Below are positions 24,834-33,828 of a DNA stretch of 53,140 nucleotides, piece after piece. The translations under genes were made by a program, and so were the position numbers. Numbering within the stretch: position 1 is the first letter of the stretch; every line of letters begins with the position of its first letter. Under the pieces are notes generated by a model. It saw only the letters and a program-made list of their open reading frames with translations, was not told the DNA's origin and searched no databases. Location: assembly GCA_949300375.1 (NCBI GenBank), contig CASGEB010000019.1, forward strand, positions 1-53,140, read 5' to 3'. This stretch comes from an uncultured Pseudomonadota bacterium (lineage in GTDB: Bacteria; Pseudomonadota; Alphaproteobacteria; RF32; CAG-239).

Positions 24834-25567
24834 TTATCTTTTTACGGCAAAACGAAGTTTGGCCGAACGCGAACGTTTGTTTATCCCGGTTTCCTGCCGG
24901 GACGGAACAATCGCTTTTGAACATTCGGCAAACAACGAATCGTCATCCATTGTTTCTGCCTGCGGCCGATAGCGCGAAATATGGCGCCTGGAGCCGACGT
25001 TATTTTTGAAAAAAGTCTTTACAATGCGGTCTTCCAAAGAATGAAAGCTCACAACCACAAGCTTCCCGCCCGGATTGAGCCGGCGGGCCGCGCCTTCAAG
25101 GCCGTTTTCAAGTTCTTCCAACTCATTGTTGACAGCGATTCGGAGCGCCTGAAACGTCCGGGTTGCCGGATCAATGGCATTGGGAGTTTTATGAATGACC
25201 GAATATATGATTTCGGCCAGTTCTTTGGTTGTTTGAATGGGTTTATTTTGCCGCGCCTCAACAATCCGGGCGGCAATCCGGCGCGATTTTTTTTCTTCAC
25301 CGTACTTAAAAATCAAATCCGCGAGGTCTTTTTCTTCCGTATTATTAACAATATCGGCGGCGCTTGTACCGGAACAAGACATCCGCATATCCAGCGGGGC
25401 ATCTTTGGAAAAAGAAAATCCGCGTCCGGCCTCATCCAGCTGCATGGAAGAAACGCCTATATCAAAGACGGCGCCATCTACAGGTTCGGCAATCAAACTG
25501 GCGCAAGGCTTTGCAAAACCTCGCCCAACATTACCGGAAAATGTTTTTCATAACCGCCCGGGATCAT
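24834..25567 (-). pseudogene. rsmH: 16S rRNA m4C1402 methyltransferase RsmH, internal deletion and frameshift
   Basis: RsmH methylates N4 of C1402 in the ribosomal P site. The true N terminus is present: ATG 25567, overlapping the mraZ stop as ATGA, encoding MIPGGYEKHFPVMLGEVLQS then LAPV and a TGA. The family sequence resumes in another frame from about 25496: IAEPVDGAVFDIGVSSMQLD..GFSF..PLDMRM, then the conserved ATRTFQALRIAVNNELEELE and SFHSLEDRIVK. Roughly 65-70 residues are missing at the junction. These include the S-adenosylmethionine loop (DGTFG.GG.S), and the frame shifts. As it stands no active enzyme can be made. Genuine decay or an assembly deletion are both possible. Confidence 0.85.
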
Positions 25568-26037
25568 TGATTATTCTCCTTTGGCGCCAGAGACGGCCGG
25601 TTTTTCAGCACTTCGGCACGAATGCGCGCTTCTTCTCTTTCCCAGTTTTCCGGATTCCAGATTTGGAATTTGCGCCCTTTGCCGACAAAAACGGCCGTAT
25701 CGGTAATCTGCGCATGTTTCAGCAGTTTTTCGGTCAGGACAATGCGGCCGGTGCTGTCAAACGCAAAGCGTTTGGCATCGCCGAAAATCAGATTCGTCAA
25801 ATCATCCTGAGTTTGAGAGAAAAAGTCGAGCGAATTTTCCATGTCTGTTGCCAGTTTATCAAGCAAATCTTCCAGACAGCCTTCAATACAAGGGGATGTG
25901 AGGCTGCGGTAACAGACAATTTCGGTTGATAATTCTTTAACGATTGCGCGGTAATCTGAGGGCAAGGAAACGCGGCCTTTTGCGTCGACCTTGTTGATAA
26001 TCGTATCCATAAAGAGAAAAGTTTTTCTCAATGCCAT
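25564..26037 (-). CDS. mraZ: Transcriptional regulator MraZ
   Basis: A DNA-binding AbrB-fold protein that represses the division and wall cluster it heads. 157 residues with two SpoVT/AbrB repeats: INKVDAKGRVSLPSDYR near the start and AKRFAFDSTGRIVLTEKLLKHA in the middle, then FVGKGRKFQIWNPENWE. Start ATG 26037 (MALRKTF) is chosen since it keeps the alphaproteobacterial MALF-like opening. The ATG at 26073 lies within the promoter and operator. A further ATG at 26010 is possible. Four MraZ boxes directly upstream indicate autoregulation. Confidence 0.92.
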   Translation of the reverse strand: MALRKTFLFMDTIINKVDAKGRVSLPSDYRAIVKELSTEIVCYRSLTSPCIEGCLEDLLDKLATDMENSLDFFSQTQDDLTNLIFGDAKRFAFDSTGRIVLTEKLLKHAQITDTAVFVGKGRKFQIWNPENWEREEARIRAEVLKNRPSLAPKENNQ

Positions 26038-26063
26038 ACCCCTTGTTACCGTTAACAGATAAT

Positions 26064-26092
26064 TATATAGCATGGGAAAACATGGTATGCAA
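26064..26092 (-). promoter_or_regulatory. mraZ promoter
   Basis: On the minus strand: TTGCAT (26087-26092), 17 bases, TATATA (26064-26069, extended by AT). Two MraZ boxes lie in its spacer and -35 region, so MraZ bound there would block polymerase. Confidence 0.6.
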
Positions 26093-26107
26093 TGGGAATT
26101 TATGGTA
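26073..26107 (+). promoter_or_regulatory. MraZ operator: four TGG-boxes at 10-base spacing
   Basis: TGGGA at 26073, TGGTA at 26083, TGGGA at 26093 and TGGTA at 26103, each exactly 10 bases apart. The established E. coli MraZ site is TGGGN repeats separated by 5 bases, which is the same 10-base period. The array overlaps the mraZ promoter. Confidence 0.75.
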
Positions 26108-26265
26108 TTTTATAAAAAAATTATAACATATACAATATATAGTATAGCAACATTAAAAGATGACTACATATAGAAATAAAATAAAAATTTTTAATTTTTT
26201 CTGTGCAAAAGAATGGGGATAAACTTCAGGCGGGCGGAAAATCAGATTTCAGCACGCAATATTGA

Positions 26266-26294
26266 TTGACAAAATTTATAAAATTCGCTATAAA
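26266..26294 (+). promoter_or_regulatory. Sigma-70 promoter of the 26346 gene
   Basis: TTGACA (26266-26271), 17 bases, TATAAA (26289-26294): near consensus. The rest of the 26108-26265 interval is AT-rich with no gene seen. Confidence 0.7.
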
Positions 26295-26345
26295 AACAGA
26301 ACAAAAGATATTATTAAAAAAGATTATTAACTAAAAATTTGTGTT

Positions 26346-26852
26346 ATGGAAAAGAATGCAGATATTATTTTGGTTGTGACGGCTCTTGTCTTTTTTGTCA
26401 CTTATGTGATTATCATGAAATACATGAATCGCAGAAAAATAAAAATACAATCGGAGGCTTTGGAAAAACAGTTCAAAGAACACCTGATCGGTTTTGTAGA
26501 CGTCGGTTTTGAAAAATTTGTAGACGCCGATAAAAAAGATATTCCGGGATTGTCGGATCTTTATTGGGATGATGAGTTGGAAAACTGCTTTGCCGCCCGA
26601 TACATTCCTTATCAAATAGAATTGCCTTTATCTGATTTTCGGGCTTTTCACGGACATATACTGATGGATAAATCATATGAATTTGACGTTGCCTATATCA
26701 GCAGAGACAATGTTATCCTGAACTCTCCGGAGCTCGGCGATATGATTATTCCGTTAAATGAGGTTAGCTCCGAGCGTTTGGCCGAAAAGCTGAAGAATTG
26801 CGCCATAGGAAACAAATTCCTTTTGCCCGGCGGCATTTTGTTTGATGAATAA
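26346..26852 (+). CDS. Hypothetical membrane-anchored protein
   Basis: A 168-residue protein with one N-terminal membrane helix (DIILVVTALVFFVTYVIIMKYM) followed by a basic stretch, so the C-terminal domain is predicted to be cytoplasmic. That domain is acidic (DYWDDELENCF, DKSYEFDVAYISRDN) and I do not recognise it. A near-consensus promoter lies about 50 bases upstream, but no clear ribosome site precedes the ATG. It ends at a bidirectional terminator shared with recN. Confidence 0.7.
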   Translation: MEKNADIILVVTALVFFVTYVIIMKYMNRRKIKIQSEALEKQFKEHLIGFVDVGFEKFVDADKKDIPGLSDLYWDDELENCFAARYIPYQIELPLSDFRAFHGHILMDKSYEFDVAYISRDNVILNSPELGDMIIPLNEVSSERLAEKLKNCAIGNKFLLPGGILFDE

Positions 26853-26862
26853 AAAAAAGCAT

Positions 26863-26892
26863 AAAAAAGGCTCCTTTTCAGGAGCCTTTTTT
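26863..26892. terminator. Bidirectional terminator between convergent genes
   Basis: An AAAAAAGGCTCC/GGAGCCTTTTTT stem with loop ttttca. It serves the 26346 gene and the recN operon, and overlaps the recN stop codon by two bases. Confidence 0.85.
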
Positions 26893-28555
26893 ATGCACTG
26901 AGCAGAACTTTCGCTGCTGCCCGCGCTTCGTCGGAGACTGTTTCGCCGGCCAGCATCCGGGCGATTTCTTCGCATTTTTCGTCATTACTCAATTCGCGGA
27001 CGCGGGTTGTCGTAATATTGTCGACAGTATTTTTCTCAACTTTGAAATGATTATTTCCTCTGGCGGCGACTTGCGGCGAGTGAGTAACCACCAAAACCTG
27101 AACTCCCTGCGCCAAACGCGCCAGCCTTTCTCCCACGGCCTGTGCCGTTGCGCCGCCTACTCCGGCATCGACCTCGTCAAAAATCATTGTTTCCACACTG
27201 GAACTCTGCGCCAGATTGACTTTCAGCGCCAGCATAAAACGCGCCAGTTCTCCGCCGGAAGCAATCTTGTTAATCGGGCCTTGCGGCGAGTTCGGATTTG
27301 TCGCAACCGTAAACATAACCGTATCAAATCCGTTTTCGCCCCAATTTCCTTCTTCCAATTTTCCAACCTGGGTAACAAATCTGGCTTTTTCCATTTTCAG
27401 CGGAGGAAGTTCTTTCATTACTGCCGCATCAAGCTTGGCCGCCGCCTGGCGCCGGGCTGATGACAATTCATTTGCCGCTTTGACATATTCAAGCTTGGCG
27501 GCGTCTTCTTCTTTGCGCAGCCTGATCAGCCCTTCTTCGCCAAATTCAATATTATTGAGCTTTTGCTTTAAATCCGCCAAGACCTGCGGCAAAGCGTCTA
27601 TCTCAACCTGATGCTTGCGCGCCAGACCACGCAAGGCAAACAAACGGCTTTCGATTTCTTCCAGTTCATCGGTATCTACAGCCACATTAGAAGAAGCATT
27701 TTCTATCTGATTAACGGCTTCATCCGCCTCAATCATCGCCTGCTCCAGCGCATCTATGATATCGGAATATTTGCCGTCTACCATATCGTTGGCCTTATAA
27801 ATGGCTGACTGCGCCTGGCGCAGAGCCGATAAGACATCGGCGCCCCGGGTTAAGGCTCCATAGGCATAATTCAAATTTTCAATAATCTTTTCGGCATTCA
27901 TCAGTTCCAGGCGGCGTTTGCCAAGCTCGTCTTCCTCCCCGGCCGCCGGATTTATTTTTTCCAGTTCCGCAGTCCAATGGCGCAGGTTTTCTTCCTCGTC
28001 TTTGGCATGCAAAATATTTTCTTCCGCCTCCTGACGAGCCTTTTGAGCCGAACGATAAACAGCGAATCTGTTTTTGACATTCTCAAGCAAAAACGGATAA
28101 GCTCCGAAAGCGTCCAAAACATCGCGGTGGTTTGCCGGATTTAAAAGCCCCTGATTATCAAACTGTCCGTGGATTTCTACCAGATATTTGCCGATTTCTT
28201 TTAATAATTTGGCACTGACGGGCTGGTCGTTTACAAAAATTTTGCCTTTGCCGTCACGCGATAAAACGCGTTTGACAATCAGTTCGTCTTCAACTTCAAG
28301 CTCGTTCTCTTTAAAAAGCTGCCAGAGCGGATTTTCCTCTTTAGGCAGGGAAAAAGACGCGGCAACCGCCAGTTTGTCTTCGCCGTGGCGAATGAGAGAA
28401 GTTTCGGCCCGATTGCCGAGTACCAGCCCGACAGAATCCAACAGAATCGACTTCCCGGCACCGGTTTCCCCGGTCAGAACGCTCAGCCCGGGTTTGAAAT
28501 CCAAATCCAGTTTGTCAATAAGCACAACATTGCGGATAGACAGAGACTGCAGCAT
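26891..28555 (-). CDS. recN: DNA repair protein RecN
   Basis: An SMC-like ATPase acting in recombinational repair of double-strand breaks. 554 residues, the family's usual size. The N-terminal head (MLQSLSIRNVVLIDKLDLDF, Walker A TGETGAGKSI) and C-terminal head (signature IASGGELARFMLALK, Walker B TMIFDEVDAGVGG) flank a short coiled-coil arm. ATG 28555 is used since the protein starts exactly as in RecN. The longer frame to 28600 lies inside bamD. It starts 5 bases after the bamD stop, in the conserved lpxC-bamD-recN order. Confidence 0.96.
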   Translation of the reverse strand: MLQSLSIRNVVLIDKLDLDFKPGLSVLTGETGAGKSILLDSVGLVLGNRAETSLIRHGEDKLAVAASFSLPKEENPLWQLFKENELEVEDELIVKRVLSRDGKGKIFVNDQPVSAKLLKEIGKYLVEIHGQFDNQGLLNPANHRDVLDAFGAYPFLLENVKNRFAVYRSAQKARQEAEENILHAKDEEENLRHWTAELEKINPAAGEEDELGKRRLELMNAEKIIENLNYAYGALTRGADVLSALRQAQSAIYKANDMVDGKYSDIIDALEQAMIEADEAVNQIENASSNVAVDTDELEEIESRLFALRGLARKHQVEIDALPQVLADLKQKLNNIEFGEEGLIRLRKEEDAAKLEYVKAANELSSARRQAAAKLDAAVMKELPPLKMEKARFVTQVGKLEEGNWGENGFDTVMFTVATNPNSPQGPINKIASGGELARFMLALKVNLAQSSSVETMIFDEVDAGVGGATAQAVGERLARLAQGVQVLVVTHSPQVAARGNNHFKVEKNTVDNITTTRVRELSNDEKCEEIARMLAGETVSDEARAAAKVLLSA

Positions 28556-28560
28556 TTTGT

Positions 28561-29307
28561 TTACTTGCTCCCGATAATCCCCTTGGCTTTCTTTGTCCAT
28601 TTGCCATCCGGATAGTTGTAAGCCAATACTTTGGCTGCCGTACGAGCCTCGGAATTCAGACCGAGAATGGTATAAATTTCCACCTGACGGTAAAGAGCTT
28701 CTTCAATATGGCTGGTGGTCTGATACTCATTTACGACAACCGAAAAACGGTTCAGCGCCGAAAGATAGTTTTTCTGCCTGAGATAGTAGCGGCCGACTTC
28801 CATTTCTTTTCCGGCCAGGTGGTCGTTTGCCAAATCAATTTTCAGTTTGGCGTCCTGGGCATATTCACTGTCCGGGAAACGGTTGATGACCTGTTCAAAC
28901 GCCTCTTTGGCCTTTGCCGTATTGCTCTGGTCTTTGTCAACCGTTACAATCTGCTCATAATAACACAAGGCTTTCAGATAATAGGCATACGGCGCATCCT
29001 GGTTGCCCGGGTGATATTTAATAAAGCGATCCAGGCTCAGAATGGCATCATCGTATTTCTGATCTTTATAATAAGCGTAGGCTCCCATCAGTTTGGCCTT
29101 GGTCGCCCATTTGGAATAAGGGTGTTCCAATTCGACTTTTTCAAAAGTTTCCGCAGCTTTGGCATAAGACGTTTTTTCCAAAAGCTTGTGCGCCTGCGTG
29201 TAAAGCTCTTCCGCCGAGGCGTTTTCGTTGACCTCAGGCGCACTCGCACAAGCGCTTAACAAACTCAAACCGAACAAAACTGCAAAAAGTCCGAAAAGTT
29301 TTTTCAT
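28561..29307 (-). CDS. bamD: Outer-membrane assembly lipoprotein BamD
   Basis: Essential lipoprotein of the BAM complex that folds beta-barrel proteins into the outer membrane. 248 residues. The signal peptide ends LLSAC with lipidated Cys20, followed by about five tetratricopeptide repeats beginning SAEELYTQAHKLLEKTSYAKAAETFEKVELEHPYSKWA. These match the BamD signature (family YfiO/ComL). It sits between lpxC and recN with an 11-base gap to lpxC. Confidence 0.95.
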   Translation of the reverse strand: MKKLFGLFAVLFGLSLLSACASAPEVNENASAEELYTQAHKLLEKTSYAKAAETFEKVELEHPYSKWATKAKLMGAYAYYKDQKYDDAILSLDRFIKYHPGNQDAPYAYYLKALCYYEQIVTVDKDQSNTAKAKEAFEQVINRFPDSEYAQDAKLKIDLANDHLAGKEMEVGRYYLRQKNYLSALNRFSVVVNEYQTTSHIEEALYRQVEIYTILGLNSEARTAAKVLAYNYPDGKWTKKAKGIIGSK

Positions 29308-29318
29308 TTTTTCATCCC

Positions 29319-30170
29319 TTAAATGATTTTATAGTTGGAACTGTCCGCAAACAGTTTTTTCAAAAGCTGGTTGTTATGAAAATGTCCGGTACGGCTGGCG
29401 TGCAGCTGTCCGATTATCTGATGCCCGGCGCTGAACATATCGCCGACAGCATCCAAAACCTTGTGGTTGACACATTCATTTTTGACCCGGAATCCGCCCG
29501 GATTTAAGATTTTCTCGCCGTCTAAAACTATTGCATTATCCAAACTTCCGCCTTTAATCAACCCCAAAGACTGCAAATAATCAACAGCGGCTTTTTCAGT
29601 AAACGTCCGGCAGGGCGCAATTTTTTCTGCAAATATCTGCGGCGTTACGACATCGTTAAAGCACTGATGCCCGACAATTTTGGACGGGAAGTCTATTTCA
29701 AAACAGACTTTGAATCCTTCTTCCGCCGGAGACAGTTCTGCCGTATTGCCTTTTTCATCGGTAAAGCTGACCGTCTTCAGCACCTTAACATATTTGCGGG
29801 GAGATGCCTGTTCTTCTTTTTCGGCGGCAGACAAAGCGTCATAAAAAATTTTGCCGCTGCCGTCCATAATCGGAACTTCAGGGCCATCGACGTCAATAAC
29901 GGCGTTGTCTATACCGGCAACGGACAAAGCTGCCATAATATGCTCGACCGTCGAAACAACATTGCCTTTTTTATCTCCCAGACAAGTGCAGTTGCGGGTA
30001 TCGACAACATAATCATAGCGGGCGGGAATAACCGGTTTTTCCGGTATATCCGTCCGGCAAAAGACAATGCCATTGTCTACCGGCGCAGGATGTATTGTCA
30101 GACGTACGGGCAAGCCGGAATGCAGGCCGATACCGTTAATTTGCAAAGAATTTTTGAGCGTTTGCTGCAT
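29319..30170 (-). CDS. lpxC: UDP-3-O-acyl-N-acetylglucosamine deacetylase LpxC
   Basis: A zinc deacetylase performing the committed step of lipid A synthesis, which shows that the cell makes lipopolysaccharide or lipooligosaccharide. 283 residues when started at ATG 30170 (MQQTLKNSLQINGIGLHSG), the start that aligns with the family; ATG 30188 is an alternative. Zinc and catalytic residues are visible: H76 in TVEHIMAAL, H and D in NHKVLDAVGD, and the C-terminal HASRTGHFHNN. The ftsZ/ftsA genes that often precede lpxC are absent. RNase P RNA lies upstream instead. Confidence 0.95.
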   Translation of the reverse strand: MQQTLKNSLQINGIGLHSGLPVRLTIHPAPVDNGIVFCRTDIPEKPVIPARYDYVVDTRNCTCLGDKKGNVVSTVEHIMAALSVAGIDNAVIDVDGPEVPIMDGSGKIFYDALSAAEKEEQASPRKYVKVLKTVSFTDEKGNTAELSPAEEGFKVCFEIDFPSKIVGHQCFNDVVTPQIFAEKIAPCRTFTEKAAVDYLQSLGLIKGGSLDNAIVLDGEKILNPGGFRVKNECVNHKVLDAVGDMFSAGHQIIGQLHASRTGHFHNNQLLKKLFADSSNYKII

Positions 30171-30265
30171 TTGTTTATTTTCCCACATTATTTTTAATGT
30201 TTTTAGTTTTACACTAAAGAGTCGGAATTTGCAAATCAAATATCAAGAAGTCAAACAAGAAAATA

Positions 30266-30661
30266 GGGCAATCTGTAAGCCGGGTTCTGTATCATTAATA
30301 TTCCTGCTACTGAAATATCATGACGATAGCTATTCATCTTGACCGAACATCGCTGTCCGGCTCATCGCGACCTACCTCTGGAAGAAGCGGAGGCGCTTCA
30401 TACTGGTTTTCTGACAAGAAAACCGTGTCCTAACTTGGTCTTACATCGAGCAGGGTTTTCCTGGCCGGTTTTGTTACCAAAACCGCGGTGAGCTCTTACC
30501 TCGCCTTTTCAACCTTACCCCCGTATAGAGGGCGGTAACTTTCTGTGGCACTTTCCCTTGGATTTCTCCAGCCAGACGTTATCTGGTGCCCTGCCTCCGT
30601 GAAGCCCGGACTTTCCTCACCGGCGGATATTACATTCCGCGGCGCAGCTATCCGATTGCCC
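30266..30661 (-). ncRNA. rnpB: RNase P RNA, bacterial type A
   Basis: The catalytic RNA that matures tRNA 5' ends. On the minus strand the 5' end GGGCAATC pairs with the 3' GATTGCCC (helix P1). The invariant GAGGAAAGTCCGGGC is near the 5' end and ACAGAACCCGGCTTAC near the 3' end. The central GGTAAGGTTGAAAAGG region and the internal GAGCCGGACAGCGATGTTCGG segments fit P10-P15. The length of about 396 bases is typical. Confidence 0.95.
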
Positions 30662-30743
30662 GGATTTTACAATACAGGATATTTTTTTTATTGCAAGTTT
30701 TTTAACGTCTTATGTTTCTTTTTCCGCCTCCAAGAGAAACAGG

Positions 30744-30774
30744 CAAAGAAAAAGCCCCGCGGGGGAACGGGGCT
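30744..30774 (-). terminator. Terminator of the fliK-flgD-flgE operon
   Basis: On the minus strand an AGCCCCG/CGGGGCT stem is followed by TTTTTC, 31 bases after the flgE stop. Confidence 0.8.
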
Positions 30775-30804
30775 GACTTCAGGGGAAAATTCCGACTAAT
30801 CAGA

Positions 30805-33024
30805 TTAAGTTAATCTGGTTAATTCGTCGAGCATTTCATCGGCTGTCGTGATAATCTTGGTGGCGGCCGAATATGCCCGCTGAGTTACAATCATATTGGA
30901 GAACTCGGTTGCCAGGTCAACGGTCGAGCTTTCCAACGCATTGGAAGAGATTTCTCCGGCACCGTCCGTTCCGGCTCTTTTCAGCAAAGCCTGTCCGGAA
31001 TAATCCGTTTCAATCCAGGCATTACCTGTCAGAGACTCCATGCCGTTCGGATTGGCAAAAGTTGCAAGCGGCAGGATTGCAATCGGGCGGGTTTCGCCGT
31101 TATCAAACAATGCCGTTACAACACCGGATTCATCAATGCTGACGCCGGAATAGCTTCCGAATTTGGCACCGTCCTGGTTAATGTAGTTGGTCGTGAAGTC
31201 TCCGGATAAGTTGGTCAAACCGTCGTTGGTTCCGAGATTGCCCATTTCCAACGCAATTCTTACGCCCTCATTCTGGGCACCGGTCATATCCAAAGCTCCG
31301 TTTGCCCATTCGATTGACATTTCGGAAACATAATATTGTTTCGGCGTACCTTGCGAATCGAAACGGACAGCCGGAACAATCGAGCCTTGCTCGACTTGTT
31401 CGTCAACAACAAACTCGTTGGCAATGGTTACCGCTCCCGTGCCTAAATTTTCCCATACGCCGCCATCATTACGAACTCTGCCGTTGGCAATACCGGTAAG
31501 GTTGGCCGTCAGTTCAATATCAGGGCCGGTCGACGTCGGCAGGATTTGCAAAGAAGAACCGCTGGCGACAAAACGTCCCGGCTCAATAATGCCGTTGTCC
31601 GCGTCTTGAATCTCTGAAACAAGTTTGCTGACAACATCATTCGGAGAAACGTTTCCGCCGTCTATCAGGCCGCTGATATCGACAGCGACATTGCCGCCCG
31701 TCGCCGCGCCGCCATTGACAAATTCAAAGGTAACGCCGTTAATTTCTATGGTTTTGCCGACATAATCGCCCGGCGTTGTGGAAGTAAAGTTAATAACCGC
31801 ACCATTGGTCAGCATTTCTGAAACTTTATCAATTGTAAAGACACCGGTCGGAATGCCCGTCAGTTCGTTCGGATTGGAAGAACTCTGGACGCAGGACAAA
31901 GCGCGGCTGGCATCAATACGCAGAGCATCACCGGTAGAAGACTGGGTAATGCTGATACCGTTAGTCTGAACAGCAAACCTGTCTCCTTCCGGCAGCGTGT
32001 TTTTCAATGCATTAACAAAAATCTCTGAAAATTCGGCAACAGATACGGCAGAGGTAATATCAACGCCAACATTTGTTCCCTGCATTGTCGGATCTGTAAT
32101 TGTACCATTACCGAACTGGAAGTTATAAGTTGTTCCGTTGGTGGTAATACTGATAACCGAACCTGTCTCCGGAATGGAGGTAAACTCAAGCTGGCCGGCA
32201 GCGGCATATACCTGATCCTGACCGCGGATTTGCGTGTGCAAGCTAACATTGGAAGCCCCGCTCGGAACAGAAGTACTCATGCTCCAGCCGTTGGCGCTCG
32301 TCTTGTAATAATTCAGGCTCATATTGCTGGCATTGCCCAAGCTGTCATAAATCAGAGCGGAAATTTTATGATGTCCGCCGGTACCTGCAACCGGATCATA
32401 AATTTCATCGCCGGACGGAAGATTGGCGCCAAAACTAATCTGCGTGGTAGCCGTGGCCGTACCACCGATTGTGGCAAGGTTAATCGGCTGCAGGTTGCGG
32501 GAATCGATGATGTTGTCATTGATATATACCGTATCGCCATTGCTGTCGTAATAGGCTTTCATATAAGTAATACCGTTGATTTCAACCGTACTGGCCTGCG
32601 CATTACCGTCCCACGGCAGCAAAGACCATCCCTGAGCATAAAAGCCGCCGGTATTTACCAGATAGCCGGACTGGTCAATATCAAAGTCGCCGGCACGGGT
32701 ATAAGCCCACAAATCGCCTTCGCCCGGATTGGCTGCCTGATTGACAACAAAATAACCGTTGCCGCTGATGGCTACCGCCGTGGAAGAAGATACCGACGAC
32801 AACAATCCCTGTACATTAATCCCTTGTTTGGAAACCGGCTGAACACCGCCCGGGGAATAGTATGAGCTTGAAGTCTGTTTGGTCACCAAAGTTTGAAAAG
32901 AAGTGGTGTTGTTTTTGTATCCTACCGTATTTACATTGACGATATTATCAGAGATTGCGCCCATCGCATTAGACTGAGCAGCCAACCCCGAAATACCAGA
33001 CTGTAATGCACCAAATAAACTCAT
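30805..33024 (-). CDS. flgE: Flagellar hook protein FlgE, extended form
   Basis: Polymerises into the flagellar hook, the universal joint between rod and filament. Both conserved ends are present: SLFGALQSGISGLAAQSNAMGAISDNIVNVNTVGYK at the start and LESSTVDLATEFSNMIVTQRAYSAATKIITTADEML at the end, which form the D0/D1 core. At 739 residues it is much longer than the classical hook protein (about 400). The middle holds two similar insert modules of about 100 residues, each opening with 'I.I.G.TY/F.F..G' (near 295 and 425), which probably enlarge the outer domains. It follows flgD by 39 bases. A second hook-like gene lies at 35716. Confidence 0.93.
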   Translation of the reverse strand: MSLFGALQSGISGLAAQSNAMGAISDNIVNVNTVGYKNNTTSFQTLVTKQTSSSYYSPGGVQPVSKQGINVQGLLSSVSSSTAVAISGNGYFVVNQAANPGEGDLWAYTRAGDFDIDQSGYLVNTGGFYAQGWSLLPWDGNAQASTVEINGITYMKAYYDSNGDTVYINDNIIDSRNLQPINLATIGGTATATTQISFGANLPSGDEIYDPVAGTGGHHKISALIYDSLGNASNMSLNYYKTSANGWSMSTSVPSGASNVSLHTQIRGQDQVYAAAGQLEFTSIPETGSVISITTNGTTYNFQFGNGTITDPTMQGTNVGVDITSAVSVAEFSEIFVNALKNTLPEGDRFAVQTNGISITQSSTGDALRIDASRALSCVQSSSNPNELTGIPTGVFTIDKVSEMLTNGAVINFTSTTPGDYVGKTIEINGVTFEFVNGGAATGGNVAVDISGLIDGGNVSPNDVVSKLVSEIQDADNGIIEPGRFVASGSSLQILPTSTGPDIELTANLTGIANGRVRNDGGVWENLGTGAVTIANEFVVDEQVEQGSIVPAVRFDSQGTPKQYYVSEMSIEWANGALDMTGAQNEGVRIALEMGNLGTNDGLTNLSGDFTTNYINQDGAKFGSYSGVSIDESGVVTALFDNGETRPIAILPLATFANPNGMESLTGNAWIETDYSGQALLKRAGTDGAGEISSNALESSTVDLATEFSNMIVTQRAYSAATKIITTADEMLDELTRLT

Positions 33025-33063
33025 TTGTTTTCTCCTAAAGCATCTTTTTTAATAATTTTGCCA

Positions 33064-33810
33064 CTAGGCAGTTTCTTCCGTCTCATCCGCGCCGTCTTCC
33101 GGATTTTCCGGAGTTGTCGACACGTCTTTATCAAAGTATGTATCTTCCCGTATGGTAAGAATATCACCCAACGTGGCCGTTACGGCATCGCCAAGACCAA
33201 CATAGACATTTGAAGAATCGCTGGCAATTCCGGTTACGCGTCCGAAAACCGTCGTCGTAACATTAGCACTTGTTTCTCCACTTGCAACTTTCGTGCCAAC
33301 AACAATCTGATAGGCTCCGTCAGAGAGCTGGTTTCCGTTGGAATCCTTACCGTCCCAAGTAAATTCGTGCGTTCCGCTGCTTGTTTCTCCCGTTTCGGAA
33401 TAAACGACTTTTCCGTTCATATCTTTGACGGTAATCGTAACACTCTGAACATCTTTATCCAACGTATAGGCCGCTTTGGCTTTGCCATTTTCAAGAGGCA
33501 TAACATCGCCCAGAACCTGAACGGTTTTGCCGATATATGACACAGCCTGGGCTCCCAGATTAGAAACATTCAGCTGCAGCAACGTATCTAATTTGCTGTT
33601 GGTCTGGATAGCTTGTTCAACACTGGAATATTGAACCAATTGGTTGGTAAATTCCGCCGTGTCCATCGGATCAAGAGGATCCTGATATTGCAACTGCGTG
33701 GTCAAAAGCTGCAGAAACGTATTCATATCAGCGGAAAGCTGCTGGCTTGCAGAATTTGTTGCCGCACTGCTTGCGGCATAGCCTGTAATCGAACTGATAT
33801 CCGTTGTCAT
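33064..33810 (-). CDS. flgD: Hook cap/scaffolding protein FlgD
   Basis: Caps the growing hook and guides FlgE assembly. 248 residues. The N-terminal signature NTFLQLLTTQLQYQDPLDPMDTAEFTNQLVQYSSVEQ is the FlgD family block. The C-terminal half carries the FlgD Ig-like/Tudor region (VVYSETGETSSGTHEFTWDGKDSNG). The final 25 residues are acidic (ENPEDGADETEE). It lies between fliK (18-base gap) and flgE, the usual order. Confidence 0.95.
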   Translation of the reverse strand: MTTDISSITGYAASSAATNSASQQLSADMNTFLQLLTTQLQYQDPLDPMDTAEFTNQLVQYSSVEQAIQTNSKLDTLLQLNVSNLGAQAVSYIGKTVQVLGDVMPLENGKAKAAYTLDKDVQSVTITVKDMNGKVVYSETGETSSGTHEFTWDGKDSNGNQLSDGAYQIVVGTKVASGETSANVTTTVFGRVTGIASDSSNVYVGLGDAVTATLGDILTIREDTYFDKDVSTTPENPEDGADETEETA

Positions 33811-33828
33811 TTTCTTTCTCCTTTTAAC

